A DNA stretch of 64,000 nucleotides from DATARH01 sp963789255 (GTDB taxonomy: Bacteria > Pseudomonadota > Alphaproteobacteria > ATCC43930 > CGMCC-115725), in contig CAWBJW010000001.1 of NCBI GenBank assembly GCA_963789255.1, positions 310,001 to 374,000 on the forward strand, given 5' to 3'. Below are positions 46,753 to 55,527 of this stretch, one piece after another. The position numbers were made by a program, and so were the translations under genes. The notes under the pieces are model-generated. The model was not told where the DNA came from. It was given only the letters and a program-made list of their open reading frames with translations, and did no database searches. Position 1 is the stretch's first letter; every line of letters begins with the position of its first letter.

Positions 46753-48240
46753 ATGGACATACCCGAGCATGACGTGATCGTCGTCGGCGCCGGCAATGCG
46801 GCGACCTGCGCCGCGTTGTCAGCCAGGGAGAACGGCGCCTCGGTGTTGCAGCTCGAAATCTCGCCGGAGCACTGGCGCGGCGGCAATTCGGCGTTTACCG
46901 GCGGCGCCTGGCGCATCGTCTATCACGGCTTCGACGACCTCGCCCGGCTGATTCCGGACTTGAGCGACCACGAGCTGGCCAATGTCGATGTCGGCACCTA
47001 CACGGAAGAGCAGTATTACGACGACATCGGCCGTCTCACCGAATACCGCAGCGACCCCGACCTCACCGAGATCCTGATCACCCGGAGCTTCGAGACCGGC
47101 GTGTGGATGCGTGAGAAAGGCGTGCGCTTTCAATTGGGGCTCGGGCGCCAGGCGTTCCAGGTGGACGGAAAATTCAAGTTCTGGGGCGGCCTCGCCTGCC
47201 ATATCTGGGGCGGCGGCAAGGAGTTGATGAAGGCGCTCGGCGCCCGCGCGACGCGCGAGGGCATCGCCGTTCTCCACGACACACCCGCGGTGGCGCTGCT
47301 GCAGGGCGACAATGGTGTCGCCGGGGTGCGCATGCGGCATCAGGGACGGCTCGTCGATCTGCGTGCGAAGGCGGTCGTTCTTGCCTGCGGCGGGTTCGAG
47401 GCGAACGCCGAGATGCGGGCGCGCTATCTCGGCCCCGGCTGGGACCTCGCCAAGGTGCGCGGGTCGCGCTTCAACACCGGGCAGGGGCTCAGGATGGCGC
47501 TCGATATCGGCGCCGCGCCGGCCGGGCACTGGTCGGGCGCGCACGCCTGCGCCTGGGACCTCAACGCGCCGCCGGTCGGCGACCTCGATGTCGGCGATCG
47601 CTTCCAGAAGCACGGCTATCCGTTCGGCATCGTCGTCAACGCCAAGGGCGAGCGCTTCCTCGACGAGGGCCTCGACTTCCACAGCTACACTTACGCCAAG
47701 TACGGCGGCGAGATATTGAAGCAGCCCGGCATGTTCGCCTGGCAGGTGTTCGACCAGAAAACCGTGCACCTGCTGCGCGACGAATACCGCATCCCGCGCG
47801 CCACCAAGGAAAAGGCCGATACGTTGGAGGCGCTGGCGGAGCGGCTCGAAGGCGTCGATCCCAAGGGCTTTCTCGACACGGTACGCACGTTCAACGCTGC
47901 GCCCCGCCCCGATGTGCCGTTCAACCCCAACATCCATGACGGGCTGCGCACCTCGGGCCTGGCGATCGACAAGACCAACTGGGCGCAACCCCTCGACACC
48001 CCGCCCTACGAGGCCTACGGGGTGACGACCGGGATCACCTTCACCTTCGGCGGGTTGAAGATCACCAACGACGCCGCGGTCGAGGACGTGACCGGAACGC
48101 CGATCCCCGGCCTTTTCGCCGCCGGCGAGATCGCCGGCGGACTTTTCTACCACAATTACGCGAGCGGCACCGGGCTGATGGCCGGCGCCGTCTTCGGCCG
48201 TATCGCCGGACGCAGCGCTGTGGCCTTTGTGCGCGGCTAG
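46753..48240 (+). CDS. tcuA: FAD-dependent tricarballylate dehydrogenase-like protein
   Basis: A 495-residue flavoprotein of the fumarate reductase/succinate dehydrogenase family. DVIVVGAGNAATCAAL binds ADP, and WRGGNSAFTGGA is typical of TcuA. Later VLACGGFEANAEM, TTGITFTFGGLKI and LFAAGEIAGGLFYHNYASG are present. TcuA oxidises tricarballylate to cis-aconitate using a TcuB partner; no tcuB or tcuC lies near. Substrate identity is therefore tentative. It lies directly after homospermidine synthase. Confidence 0.8.
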   Translation: MDIPEHDVIVVGAGNAATCAALSARENGASVLQLEISPEHWRGGNSAFTGGAWRIVYHGFDDLARLIPDLSDHELANVDVGTYTEEQYYDDIGRLTEYRSDPDLTEILITRSFETGVWMREKGVRFQLGLGRQAFQVDGKFKFWGGLACHIWGGGKELMKALGARATREGIAVLHDTPAVALLQGDNGVAGVRMRHQGRLVDLRAKAVVLACGGFEANAEMRARYLGPGWDLAKVRGSRFNTGQGLRMALDIGAAPAGHWSGAHACAWDLNAPPVGDLDVGDRFQKHGYPFGIVVNAKGERFLDEGLDFHSYTYAKYGGEILKQPGMFAWQVFDQKTVHLLRDEYRIPRATKEKADTLEALAERLEGVDPKGFLDTVRTFNAAPRPDVPFNPNIHDGLRTSGLAIDKTNWAQPLDTPPYEAYGVTTGITFTFGGLKITNDAAVEDVTGTPIPGLFAAGEIAGGLFYHNYASGTGLMAGAVFGRIAGRSAVAFVRG

Positions 48241-48249
48241 GCCGCCCCG

Positions 48250-48687
48250 TCAGCCGACGGGCTGCGGCGCGGGGCCTTCCGGGCGGCCGCGCATGTCCGC
48301 CATGAACTGATCGAACTCCGCCTTGTCCTTGGCATGGCGCAGCCGTTCGAGGAATTCGACGAACTGGCGCTGTTCCTCCTCGAGCCGGCGCAGCGTGTCG
48401 GCGCGATACTCGTCGAACGCCCAGTTGCCGCTCGACGGACCGCGCGAGTAATTGTCCGCGCGTGGTCCGCCCCATTGCGCCGCCCGTGCCTGCATCCGTT
48501 GCTGCATGCGCTCCATGCGCGCCTGCCAGCGCTCGCCGCGGTGAGCTGTCCAGCATCCCATTCGTCCACTCCCGATCAGAAATCCGAGAACCACCAGGCC
48601 GGCCGGCCAGAACAGGATGAAACTGACGACCATCAGCGCGATCCAGGCCGGCTTGCCGAAGTCGTCAAGCCACATCACGGGGTTCAT
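48250..48687 (-). CDS. DUF2852 family membrane protein
   Basis: A 145-residue protein: N-terminal hydrophobic region PAWIALMVVSFILFWPAGLVVLG (about residues 13-35) and a soluble C-terminal part rich in Arg/Gln with SSGNWAFDEYRADTLRRLEEE, the most conserved part of DUF2852. Function unknown. It lies ten bases from a perfect 11-base palindrome (48697-48721) and just downstream of a tetR gene, whose product is the likely repressor. It is convergent with the flavoprotein gene, nine bases apart. Confidence 0.85.
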   Translation of the reverse strand: MNPVMWLDDFGKPAWIALMVVSFILFWPAGLVVLGFLIGSGRMGCWTAHRGERWQARMERMQQRMQARAAQWGGPRADNYSRGPSSGNWAFDEYRADTLRRLEEEQRQFVEFLERLRHAKDKAEFDQFMADMRGRPEGPAPQPVG

Positions 48688-48696
48688 GGCGGCCTC

Positions 48697-48721
48697 ATGT
48701 GAATGTATCTTACATTCACAT
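48697..48721. promoter_or_regulatory. Operator-like palindrome before DUF2852
   Basis: ATGTGAATGTA-TCT-TACATTCACAT is a perfect inverted repeat with 11-base arms. It is located between tetR and the DUF2852 start. On the minus strand it contains ATGTAAGAT, also found in the site at the tetR start. It is the best candidate operator in the window. Confidence 0.7.
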
Positions 48722-48765
48722 ATGCGCCCGCCGAGGCCGTGTCAAGATGCCCCGATCGGGCCGCG

Positions 48766-49428
48766 TCAGCCGGCCGGACGCGGCGCCTCGGCGATGATGC
48801 CAAGCCCGCGCAGATAGATCAGCACGCCGGCTTCGAGCAGCTCTTCGGCGGTCATCGGCAGCTTCCGCCTGCCGGCGTCGGCCCGCGCGAACAGCGAGGC
48901 GATGCCGTGCGACAACGCCCAGATATGGAGGCTCATCATCAGCGCCGGGGGGCGCATTTCCTGCGGCATTCGGGCGCACAGCACTTCCGACGCGCGCCGC
49001 AGCACCTCGAAGGCGCGATCGGCCGCGTCGCGCAACCCGGGATCGGCGTCGAGCGGCACCCCGGCCTCGAACATCGCCGAATAGTGCGCCGGCTCGTTGC
49101 GGGCAAAAGCAAGATAGGCGCGCCCGACATTCTCGAATGCCCGGTAAGGGTCGGGGCGGCCGTCATTCCAGGCGTGGCTGAGCGCCGCCTCGAACAGTTC
49201 GAAGCCGCGCCGCGCGACATCGGCGAGCAAGGCCTCGCGGTCGCGGAAATGGCGGTAAGGCGCGGCGGAACTCACCCCGGCCGAACGCGCCGCATCGGCG
49301 AACGTGAAGCCGGCCGGGCCCTTCTGGGCAATCAAGTCGAGCGCGGCGCGGATCAATGCCTCGCGCAGATTGCCGTGGTGATAACCCCGACGGCCGTCGC
49401 GATCGTCGCCCTGCCTCGACCAGCTCAT
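48766..49428 (-). CDS. TetR/AcrR family transcriptional regulator
   Basis: A 220-residue repressor: helix-turn-helix with LREALIRAALDLIAQKGPAG, FTFADAARSAGVSSAAPYRHF and DREALLADVARRGFELF. The C-terminal ligand domain contains RNEPAHYSAMFEAGVPLD, as in the TetR_C-33-like (WHG) group. Start 49428 was chosen because the DNA-binding part begins shortly after and a palindrome covers the start. It likely represses itself and the DUF2852 gene downstream. The ligand is unknown. Confidence 0.85.
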   Translation of the reverse strand: MSWSRQGDDRDGRRGYHHGNLREALIRAALDLIAQKGPAGFTFADAARSAGVSSAAPYRHFRDREALLADVARRGFELFEAALSHAWNDGRPDPYRAFENVGRAYLAFARNEPAHYSAMFEAGVPLDADPGLRDAADRAFEVLRRASEVLCARMPQEMRPPALMMSLHIWALSHGIASLFARADAGRRKLPMTAEELLEAGVLIYLRGLGIIAEAPRPAG

Positions 49429-49446
49429 GTTACGGAATCTTACATG
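49426..49446. promoter_or_regulatory. Operator-like site at the tetR start
   Basis: CATGTTACGGAATCTTACATG is an imperfect inverted repeat (seven-base arms, one mismatch) that includes the tetR start codon. It shares ATGTAAGAT with the 48697 palindrome, which supports autoregulation by the same protein. Confidence 0.5.
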
Positions 49447-49530
49447 AACGGGCCGCTTGGTGAAAGCCGTGCATTGCCGGGCTTGACAAAAATTGCCATC
49501 GGTCGAAAGTCGATCGTGGAAGGATTGGGA

Positions 49531-49803
49531 ATGGCGACGGTGAATGTGAGCCTGTCCAAGGAATTCTTGGATTTCGTCAACCGCGAGGTTGCGTCGGGAG
49601 AGTACAGCACGGCCAGCGAAGTCGTTCGCGAGGCCCTGCGGCTCCTCCGGCGAGAGAGGGCGGCGGAGCAAGAAAAGCTGGCGATCCTGCGCCGGGAAAT
49701 CGCTGTCGGACTTGAGGATGCGCGTGCCGGGCGATTGTCAACCCGCACCGCGGTGGATATCGCCGCGGAACTCGATGCTGACGATGCCGAACAGTCCGGA
49801 TAG
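49531..49803 (+). CDS. parD: ParD-family antitoxin
   Basis: A 90-residue ribbon-helix-helix antitoxin: TVNVSLSKEFLDFVNREVAS, then GEYSTASEVVREALRLLRRE, the ParD/CC2985 signature, and an acidic tail. It is followed by a ParE-like gene overlapping by 20 bases. GGAAGGAT near the ATG serves as the ribosome site. It is divergent from tetR. Confidence 0.85.
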   Translation: MATVNVSLSKEFLDFVNREVASGEYSTASEVVREALRLLRRERAAEQEKLAILRREIAVGLEDARAGRLSTRTAVDIAAELDADDAEQSG

Positions 49804-50158
49804 GGGCGCGCCGGGGTACAGGTACACCAGAACGGCTGGCGCGGACATTGCCGGCATCCTTCGTTACACCACCACCCGCTTCGGAAGGCGGCAGCGCCTC
49901 CGCTACGCTGAACTCATCGATCGAGCGGCAGAAATGATCGCCGAAGACCCAATGCAGCCCGGATCGCGCCAGCGCGGCGAGGTGGCACCAGGCGTGCGAT
50001 CGTTTCATGTTGAATTGGCGGGCCGGAGCCGTGGCGCCGCGGCTCACGTGCTCTACTACATTGAACAACAACAAGACGACGGGAACGCTGACGTTCTGAT
50101 CCTGCGCGTGCTCCACGAGAGGATGGACCCGATCCGCCACATCCTCCAAGAACCCTAG
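49784..50158 (+). CDS. parE: ParE/RelE-family toxin
   Basis: A 124-residue RelE-fold toxin: YRYTRTAGADIAGILRYTTT, the helix RLRYAELIDRAAEMIAED, then VRSFHVELAGRS, HVLYYIEQQ and LILRVLHERMDP, the classic ParE end. ParE inhibits DNA gyrase in known cases. ATG 49784 overlaps parD; ATG 49775 is an alternative. It is slightly longer than usual, owing to a short N-terminal extension and the insert after IEQQ. Confidence 0.8.
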   Translation: MPNSPDRGAPGYRYTRTAGADIAGILRYTTTRFGRRQRLRYAELIDRAAEMIAEDPMQPGSRQRGEVAPGVRSFHVELAGRSRGAAAHVLYYIEQQQDDGNADVLILRVLHERMDPIRHILQEP

Positions 50159-50159
50159 C

Positions 50160-51806
50160 TTATGCGGCGCCGCGGCGGTGCGAGAATTCGGTCTCGGCGC
50201 TGGTGATGAATTCGAGGAGGCAGGCGTGGCCCTCCTCGTTCTGCTTGCGGGCGCGCAGGATCGCCGGGCCGACCTGGCCGGGGTCGTCGACCCGCTCGCT
50301 CCAGCCGCCGAGATCCTTGCCGATCGCGGCGTAGTTGCCGCCGAGGTCGCGGGTGCGGTGCTTTTCGTGCGAGGCGCGCATCGCGTGCGTTTCGATCGCC
50401 ATCGTCGAGTTGTTGAGGACGATCGTGGTGATCGGGATGCCGCAACGGACCGCGGTCTCGAAGTCGAGCCCGGTCATGCCGAAGGCGGCGTCGCCCATGA
50501 AGTTGACGCACATCTTGTCGGGCGCACCGACCTTGGCGCCGATCGCGAGGCCGAGGCCGGTGCCGAGCTGGTGCGACTTGCCCCAGCCCATATAGCCGCG
50601 CGGGCGTTTCGCGACATACATCGGCAACAGCTGGTCGCGCGGGCTGCCCAAATCGTGGGTGACGATCGCGTCTTCCGACGGGATGACGCGCATGAATTCC
50701 GACATTACGAAATAGGGGTTGATCGGCCGCTCGTGCGACCGCAGCTTGGCGTGCCAGCGCTGCAGCCATTCGGCCTTGAGCCGGGCGATCACCGGCCGAG
50801 CGTGGGTTTCATGCGCCTTGCCGGCGAGCCGCTCCTTCACCGCCTCGATCAGCTGCGCCAGCACGAGCTTGGCATCGCCAAGGATCGGGACCGCCGTGTC
50901 GTTGGCCTTGTAGAGGTCGCGCGAGTCGTTGGTGGCGTGGATGATCGGCTTGCCCGGCGGGATGATCGGGGTCGAGATGTTGTGCCTGGTCAGCGAGGTG
51001 CCGACCGCAAAGATCATGTCGGTTTCCTGCAGGAAATGCCGGCCGTGGCCGGTATAGACCGTGCCGCCCGAACCCAATGCCAGCGCATGGTCCTCGGGGA
51101 AGGCGCTCTTGCCGTCGGTGGTGGTCATGACCGGCGCGTCGAGCAGATCGGCGAGCGCGAGGAGTTCGTCGCAGGCCTCGGCATAGAGCACGCCCTGGCC
51201 GGCGATGACCATCGGCACCTTCGCCGCGAGCAGCATCCGCGCGGCATCGTCGATGTCGCGCTCGTCGCCGGCCGAGCGGGTCCGCCGCACAGTCGTGTAG
51301 TCGACCTCGTTGCCGGCGAATTCGGCGGTCATCACATCGGCCGGCACCTCGACCATGACCGGGCCGGAGCGGCCGTTCTTCAGCGCGTTGAAGGCGCGCC
51401 GCATCGCCGGGACCGCGTGCTCGGGCATGTTGACCGGCTCGACCTGCTTGGTGACGCTGGCGTAGGTGCGGGTCGAATTGAACAGGGGGAACATCTGCGC
51501 CGTCTCGCGCGGATGGCCGAGCGGCAGGAGGAGAACCGGGGTCGAATCCGAATAGGCCGAGGCGATGCCGGCAAAGGCGTTCTCGGCGCCCGGCCCGTAC
51601 TGCATCGCAAAGACGCCGGCCGGCCGGCCGTTCATGACGCGGGCGCAGCCGTCGGCCATGTGGACGCCGACCCGCTCCTGGCGGCAGATGACCGGGCGCA
51701 GCCCACCCGCGACGGCCGCCTCGATGATCGGGGTCGTCGGGAAGCAGAACAGCGTCCTGATGCCCTCGCGCTTCAGGATCTCGGTAATCGCGTCCATGAC
51801 CAGCAT
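50160..51806 (-). CDS. ThDP-dependent enzyme, acetolactate synthase-like large subunit
   Basis: A 548-residue thiamin-diphosphate enzyme with three domains. The catalytic Glu is in ICRQERVGVHMADG (about residue 45). The ThDP motif is MGDAAFGMTGLDFETA ... TTIVLNNS (GD...NN). Between are DUF-like Rossmann parts (MVIAGQGVLYAEA; SLTRHNIST). It resembles thiamine enzymes annotated as acetolactate synthase, benzoylformate or sulfopyruvate decarboxylase homologues; lacking a regulatory subunit and ilvC nearby, a catabolic role is more likely. GAAGGGAG precedes ATG 51806. Confidence 0.8.
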   Translation of the reverse strand: MLVMDAITEILKREGIRTLFCFPTTPIIEAAVAGGLRPVICRQERVGVHMADGCARVMNGRPAGVFAMQYGPGAENAFAGIASAYSDSTPVLLLPLGHPRETAQMFPLFNSTRTYASVTKQVEPVNMPEHAVPAMRRAFNALKNGRSGPVMVEVPADVMTAEFAGNEVDYTTVRRTRSAGDERDIDDAARMLLAAKVPMVIAGQGVLYAEACDELLALADLLDAPVMTTTDGKSAFPEDHALALGSGGTVYTGHGRHFLQETDMIFAVGTSLTRHNISTPIIPPGKPIIHATNDSRDLYKANDTAVPILGDAKLVLAQLIEAVKERLAGKAHETHARPVIARLKAEWLQRWHAKLRSHERPINPYFVMSEFMRVIPSEDAIVTHDLGSPRDQLLPMYVAKRPRGYMGWGKSHQLGTGLGLAIGAKVGAPDKMCVNFMGDAAFGMTGLDFETAVRCGIPITTIVLNNSTMAIETHAMRASHEKHRTRDLGGNYAAIGKDLGGWSERVDDPGQVGPAILRARKQNEEGHACLLEFITSAETEFSHRRGAA

Positions 51807-51986
51807 CGGCGTTGCTCCCTTCGTTGCGAGCCGGCGGCAGCCCACCGACTGAAAGCGATGCCGAAACCCTAGCCGGTCGCCAGCAACCGCGCGACAGGAA
51901 ATCAGCATTGGGGCCTTGTCCCCCGGCCGGAGGGCGAAGGGCTTCGTCCCGCGACGCATCGTGACTTCTCGTTTTGCCGGGAGGAG

Positions 51987-52379
51987 GTGTTACCGGACGT
52001 CCCGCCGGTCGCGTCGAAGGCATTCGCAATTATTCAGGCGTTGCGCATTCTGGGAGCCCGGGTCTCTCGGGCGGACCTTCCTAGCGTCTTGGAAAAGCGC
52101 GGGCTTCCCGCGCCAGGTGGCGGGGCGTGGACAGAAAGTGATATCCGGCAAGCGGTCGACGAGCAAGGCAACCTGCTAGTCGTACGCCTCGCAAACAGGT
52201 TCGGTGCCACCGAGCCGGAATGGATGCCGGCGCTGCACGCGGCGATCGGCGATCTTCAACGCGACCAGCGGGGTCGGGATGGCGGTCGAGGCGCACCGGC
52301 GCTTCGTGCCCAGCCACGCGATCCGCATCGGCCATCGGCTCGCCGAGTTCGGCATCGACTAATCTCGTCAACGCGATAA
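51987..52379 (+). pseudogene. Possible decayed gene in the 51.8-52.6 kb gap
   Basis: The gap 51807-52581 has no healthy gene. From 51987, about 90 residues look protein-like (FAIIQALRILGARVSRADLP, KRGLPAPGGGAWTESDI, which recalls the recombinase-type RG.PTP.G..W pattern). After about 52250 another frame (VEAHRRFVPSHAIRIGHRL, ending TAA 52360-52362) looks coding instead and recalls an enolase-superfamily segment. The two do not join. I treat this as a mosaic of gene pieces of unknown origin. Confidence 0.25.
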
Positions 52380-52431
52380 ATCCCGAATGGCGGGATTTGT
52401 ACGATGGACTTCACGAAAACCAAACTGCAGG

Positions 52432-52519
52432 TGTCATCGCGAGCGAAGCGAAGAAATCTGCCGACGGGTGCGTTTGACGGCAAGGGGATTGCTTCGTCGC
52501 TGCGCTCCTCGCAATGACA
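52432..52519. repeat. Inverted dispersed repeat (GCAATGACA family)
   Basis: Left arm 52432-52459 (TGTCATCGCGAGCGAAGCG) and right arm 52486-52519 (GCTTCGTCGCTGCGCTCCTC then GCAATGACA) face each other over 26 bases. This is a common alphaproteobacterial palindromic repeat form, different from the other three families here. Confidence 0.65.
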
Positions 52520-52581
52520 GTGATGTAGAGGCAAGAAATCCGATGCCGAAACCGGCCGGTAAGGTCTGACGATGGGGTGGG

Positions 52582-53766
52582 CTACAGCCAGCCGGTATCG
52601 GCTTCGAGGCCCATCAGATATTGGCCGACCGTCTCGAAATGCTGTTGTCGGCCCTGCAGCTGCTGCGCCACCGAGTGGATGTCGCGGAAGCGGCGCTCGA
52701 ACGGGTTCGCGTCGAAGATCGCGGTGGCGCCGGCGGCCTGGTAGAGGATGTCGACGATTTCGAGCGCGGTGTGGATCGCGAAGGTCGCGGCGAGGCGGAT
52801 CGTCATCCGCTCGTCGAGGGTGATGTGGCCGCGCTCTGCCACCGCCGCGGTGATGTCTTCGAGCGAGCCGATCAGGTAGCGCCGCGCCGAGGAGAGCCGC
52901 GCCTCGCTCAGCGCCGCCTCCCGCTGGATCACATTGTTGTTGCGCAGCGTGTTGCGGGCGCCGCGCGGGATCTTGTCGCGTGCCAGCTCGATGAAATGGG
53001 CGAGCGTGCTGCGGGCAATCCCGAGCGCGACGCCGGCAAAGCCCGCGGCGTAGAGATTGAGACTGCTGAAACGGTAGAGGAGGCCCGGTTCGCGCGCCGC
53101 CTCGCCGCGGCGCGACAGGATGTCGATCGAATAGGCCTCCGGCACGAACAAATCCTTGACCGAATACTGGTCGCTGCCGGTGCCGCGCAGCCCGATCGTG
53201 TGCCAGATGTCGGTGAATTCGGTCGCGCTTTTCGGAAACAGCATGGTGCGCACCACCGGCGTGCCGTCGGGGTGCAGAAGCGGCCTTCCGTCCGCTTCGA
53301 TCACCGGCACGTGGCAGCCGAGCCAGCTGGCATGGTGGCTGCCGCTGGCGAAACCCCAGGTCGCGGTGACGCGATAGCCGCCCGGCGCGATTCGCGCCTC
53401 GCCCGGCCCCGGGCCCCACGCGAGAATGCCGCGCGGCCCGCCGAAAATCTCGCGCGCGGCTTTGGGCGCGAGATAGGCCGAGGTCATCGAGCAGCCGGAA
53501 TTCTGGTTGACGCACCAGGCGGTGCTGGCGTCGCTCTTGGCGAGTTCTTCAATGATCGGCACGTATTGCGCCGGCAGCAGTTCGGCGCCGCCGAGCGAAG
53601 CTGGCAGCAGCAGGCGGAAGAGGCCGCGCTCGATCAGCGCATCGACGATCCCGCCGGGCAGTTCGCGCCGGCGATCGATCTCGCCGGCAGCGGCAGCCAG
53701 ATCGGGCGCGATCTCGCGGACGCGCGCGAGATAGTCGCCGGCAGGTTTGGGCGCCGGTTCGGGCAT
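52582..53766 (-). CDS. Acyl-CoA dehydrogenase-fold flavin monooxygenase-like protein
   Basis: A 394-residue protein of the group D flavin monooxygenase / DszC-HpaH type, which use reduced flavin rather than CoA substrates. Segments: LPGGIVDALIERGLFRLLLP, SDASTAWCVNQNSG, GILAWGPGPGEARIAPGGYR, ATWGFASGSHHASW, and the C-terminal IFDANPFERRFRDIHS. The usual acyl-CoA catalytic Glu is not evident. Start 53766 has AAGGA seven bases upstream. Substrate unknown; no flavin reductase is adjacent. Confidence 0.75.
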   Translation of the reverse strand: MPEPAPKPAGDYLARVREIAPDLAAAAGEIDRRRELPGGIVDALIERGLFRLLLPASLGGAELLPAQYVPIIEELAKSDASTAWCVNQNSGCSMTSAYLAPKAAREIFGGPRGILAWGPGPGEARIAPGGYRVTATWGFASGSHHASWLGCHVPVIEADGRPLLHPDGTPVVRTMLFPKSATEFTDIWHTIGLRGTGSDQYSVKDLFVPEAYSIDILSRRGEAAREPGLLYRFSSLNLYAAGFAGVALGIARSTLAHFIELARDKIPRGARNTLRNNNVIQREAALSEARLSSARRYLIGSLEDITAAVAERGHITLDERMTIRLAATFAIHTALEIVDILYQAAGATAIFDANPFERRFRDIHSVAQQLQGRQQHFETVGQYLMGLEADTGWL

Positions 53767-53927
53767 CGCCCAATCCTTGGCCGACCGCCCGGCAGAGCCC
53801 CGTCCCATTCGATGCCCCCTCGCTCGATTGCGGGTTCCACTCCACCGGGAAGCGCGCGCCGTGTCAAGGCAAGCCCTCTCGCCGTCGGGGCAATTGCATT
53901 TGACGGAAGGGCTCGGGCTCTGCGTCT

Positions 53928-54156
53928 CGTCATTCCCGCGAACGCGGGAATCCAGGGCCGCGGGAGGCTTTGCACAAACAGCAACGTCAATCCGGGGGCC
54001 GAACGAAGCGAGGCAACCCGGAATCCATGAACACAAGCCTCTGGAATATGGATTCCGGGCTCTCGGCTGCGCCGAGCCCCGGAATGACGAATTGTTGTGC
54101 AAAGGCGCCGCGGGGCGGTGCGTTTGCCCTGGATGCCCGCTTTCGCGGGCATGACG
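53928..54156. repeat. Nested inverted repeats
   Basis: Outer arms 53928-53957 (CGTCATTCCCGCGAACGCGG ...) and 54127-54156 are complementary over nearly 30 bases. Inside, TTTGCACAA / TTGTGCAAA (about 53969-53977 / 54094-54102) and ATCCGGGGG-ATTCCGGGG type arms (53986-54027 / 54049-54090) are also paired. The whole 229 bases could fold as one branched hairpin. It fills most of the gap 53767-54279; no gene is seen there. Confidence 0.7.
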
Positions 54157-54279
54157 ATCCGGAAACGGCCCAATTAAGATCCAAATGCGATAGCGCTGCT
54201 CTCGCCGGGGTAATTCTTAACGACACGACAATGATCGCGACCTAGGCTGACGCCGCGATAGCGGATCGGGCGAAGCGCG

Positions 54280-55521
54280 ATGGCGGTTCCGGGGCCGGCG
54301 GGGCGGGCAGCATCAGCTGAGGTATCGACGGCGCAGGCTCGCCATTGGCTGAATGAAGAGCGCGTCCGGGTCTATTCCTGGATGATCGTCGCGATCTTCG
54401 GGCTGGTCTTGGTCGTGTGGATCGGGCTGTCGTTGCCTGATCTCGTCGATCCGCGCGGCAAGCCGTTCGGCTACGACTTCATGGCCTATTGGAGCACCGC
54501 ACGGCTGGTGCTCGAAGGGCGGCCCGCGGCGGCTTTCGATGAGAGCCTGATTTCCGCGGTCCAGCACGCCGCGGTGCCGTCGCTGCCCAACATCATCTTT
54601 CCCTGGCATTATCCGCCGATTTTCCTGCTCGCGATCGTCCCGCTTGGCCTGTTGCCCTACCCGGCGGCGCTCGGTGCCTTCGTGCTCGGCACGGCGGTGC
54701 TGTGGGCGAGCCTCGTGCGCCAAATCCTGCCCGACCGGCGCGCCTGGATCGTCGCTGCCGCGACGCCGGCCGGGCTGCTCAACCTGCTCGACGGCCAAAA
54801 CGCGTTCCTGACCGCTTCACTTGCCGGGTTTGCGCTGTTGTGGCTCGATCGCCGGCCGGTCACTGCCGGCGTGCTGATCGGCCTCCTGGCGATAAAGCCG
54901 CAGCTCGCCGTGCTGTTCCCGCTGGCGCTCTTCGCCGAAGCCCGCTGGCGGACGATTGCCGCCGCCGCCGCGACGGTACTCGCGCTGGTGGCGGCGAGCG
55001 TCGTCGCGTTCGGCTGGGAGACCTGGGCAGCGTTTCTCCACCACCTGCCGATCACTCAGGCGATGGCCAATCAGGGTGCGGTCCCGTGGGGGACGATGCC
55101 GACCCCCTATGTGTTCGCGCTGGCGCTCGGCGCGCCGGTGCCGGCGGCGAGCGGGCTGCAGGCGGCGGTCGCGCTGTTTGCCGTAATTTGCGTGTGGCGC
55201 GCCTGGCGCAACCGCGACGCCGCGTTCGAGGCCAAGGCCGCGGTCTTGGTGGCCGGCTCGCTCCTGGTCTCGCCCTATCTGTTCTACTACGACCTTTTAT
55301 GGGCGGCGCTGGCGATCGCCTGGCTGGCGCCGCTCGGGCTGAAGAGCGGATTTTACCGCGGCGAGCGCGAGATTTTCCTGTTCGCCTGGCTGGCTCCGGC
55401 GGTGATGCAAGCGGTGTTCGCGGCGACCTCGCTGCAGCTCGGCTTCCCGGCGCTATTGCTGCTGCTCCTCGCAGCGGCGCGCCGCGCCATCGCCCCGGCC
55501 GGGCCACCCGCGAGTCGTTAA
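54280..55521 (+). CDS. Glycosyltransferase family 87 (DUF2029) membrane protein
   Basis: A 413-residue multi-spanning protein (about ten hydrophobic helices). YDFMAYWSTARLVLEGRPAA is the GT87/DUF2029 loop containing the catalytic Asp, followed by FPWHYPPIFLLAIVPLGLL, LLDGQNAF and KPQLAVLFPLAL, all typical. Known relatives are polyprenyl-phosphate mannose-dependent transferases that modify envelope glycans. It lies six bases before the second glycosyltransferase, so they are probably cotranscribed. The acceptor is unknown. Confidence 0.8.
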   Translation: MAVPGPAGRAASAEVSTAQARHWLNEERVRVYSWMIVAIFGLVLVVWIGLSLPDLVDPRGKPFGYDFMAYWSTARLVLEGRPAAAFDESLISAVQHAAVPSLPNIIFPWHYPPIFLLAIVPLGLLPYPAALGAFVLGTAVLWASLVRQILPDRRAWIVAAATPAGLLNLLDGQNAFLTASLAGFALLWLDRRPVTAGVLIGLLAIKPQLAVLFPLALFAEARWRTIAAAAATVLALVAASVVAFGWETWAAFLHHLPITQAMANQGAVPWGTMPTPYVFALALGAPVPAASGLQAAVALFAVICVWRAWRNRDAAFEAKAAVLVAGSLLVSPYLFYYDLLWAALAIAWLAPLGLKSGFYRGEREIFLFAWLAPAVMQAVFAATSLQLGFPALLLLLLAAARRAIAPAGPPASR

Positions 55522-55527
55522 AGCAGC

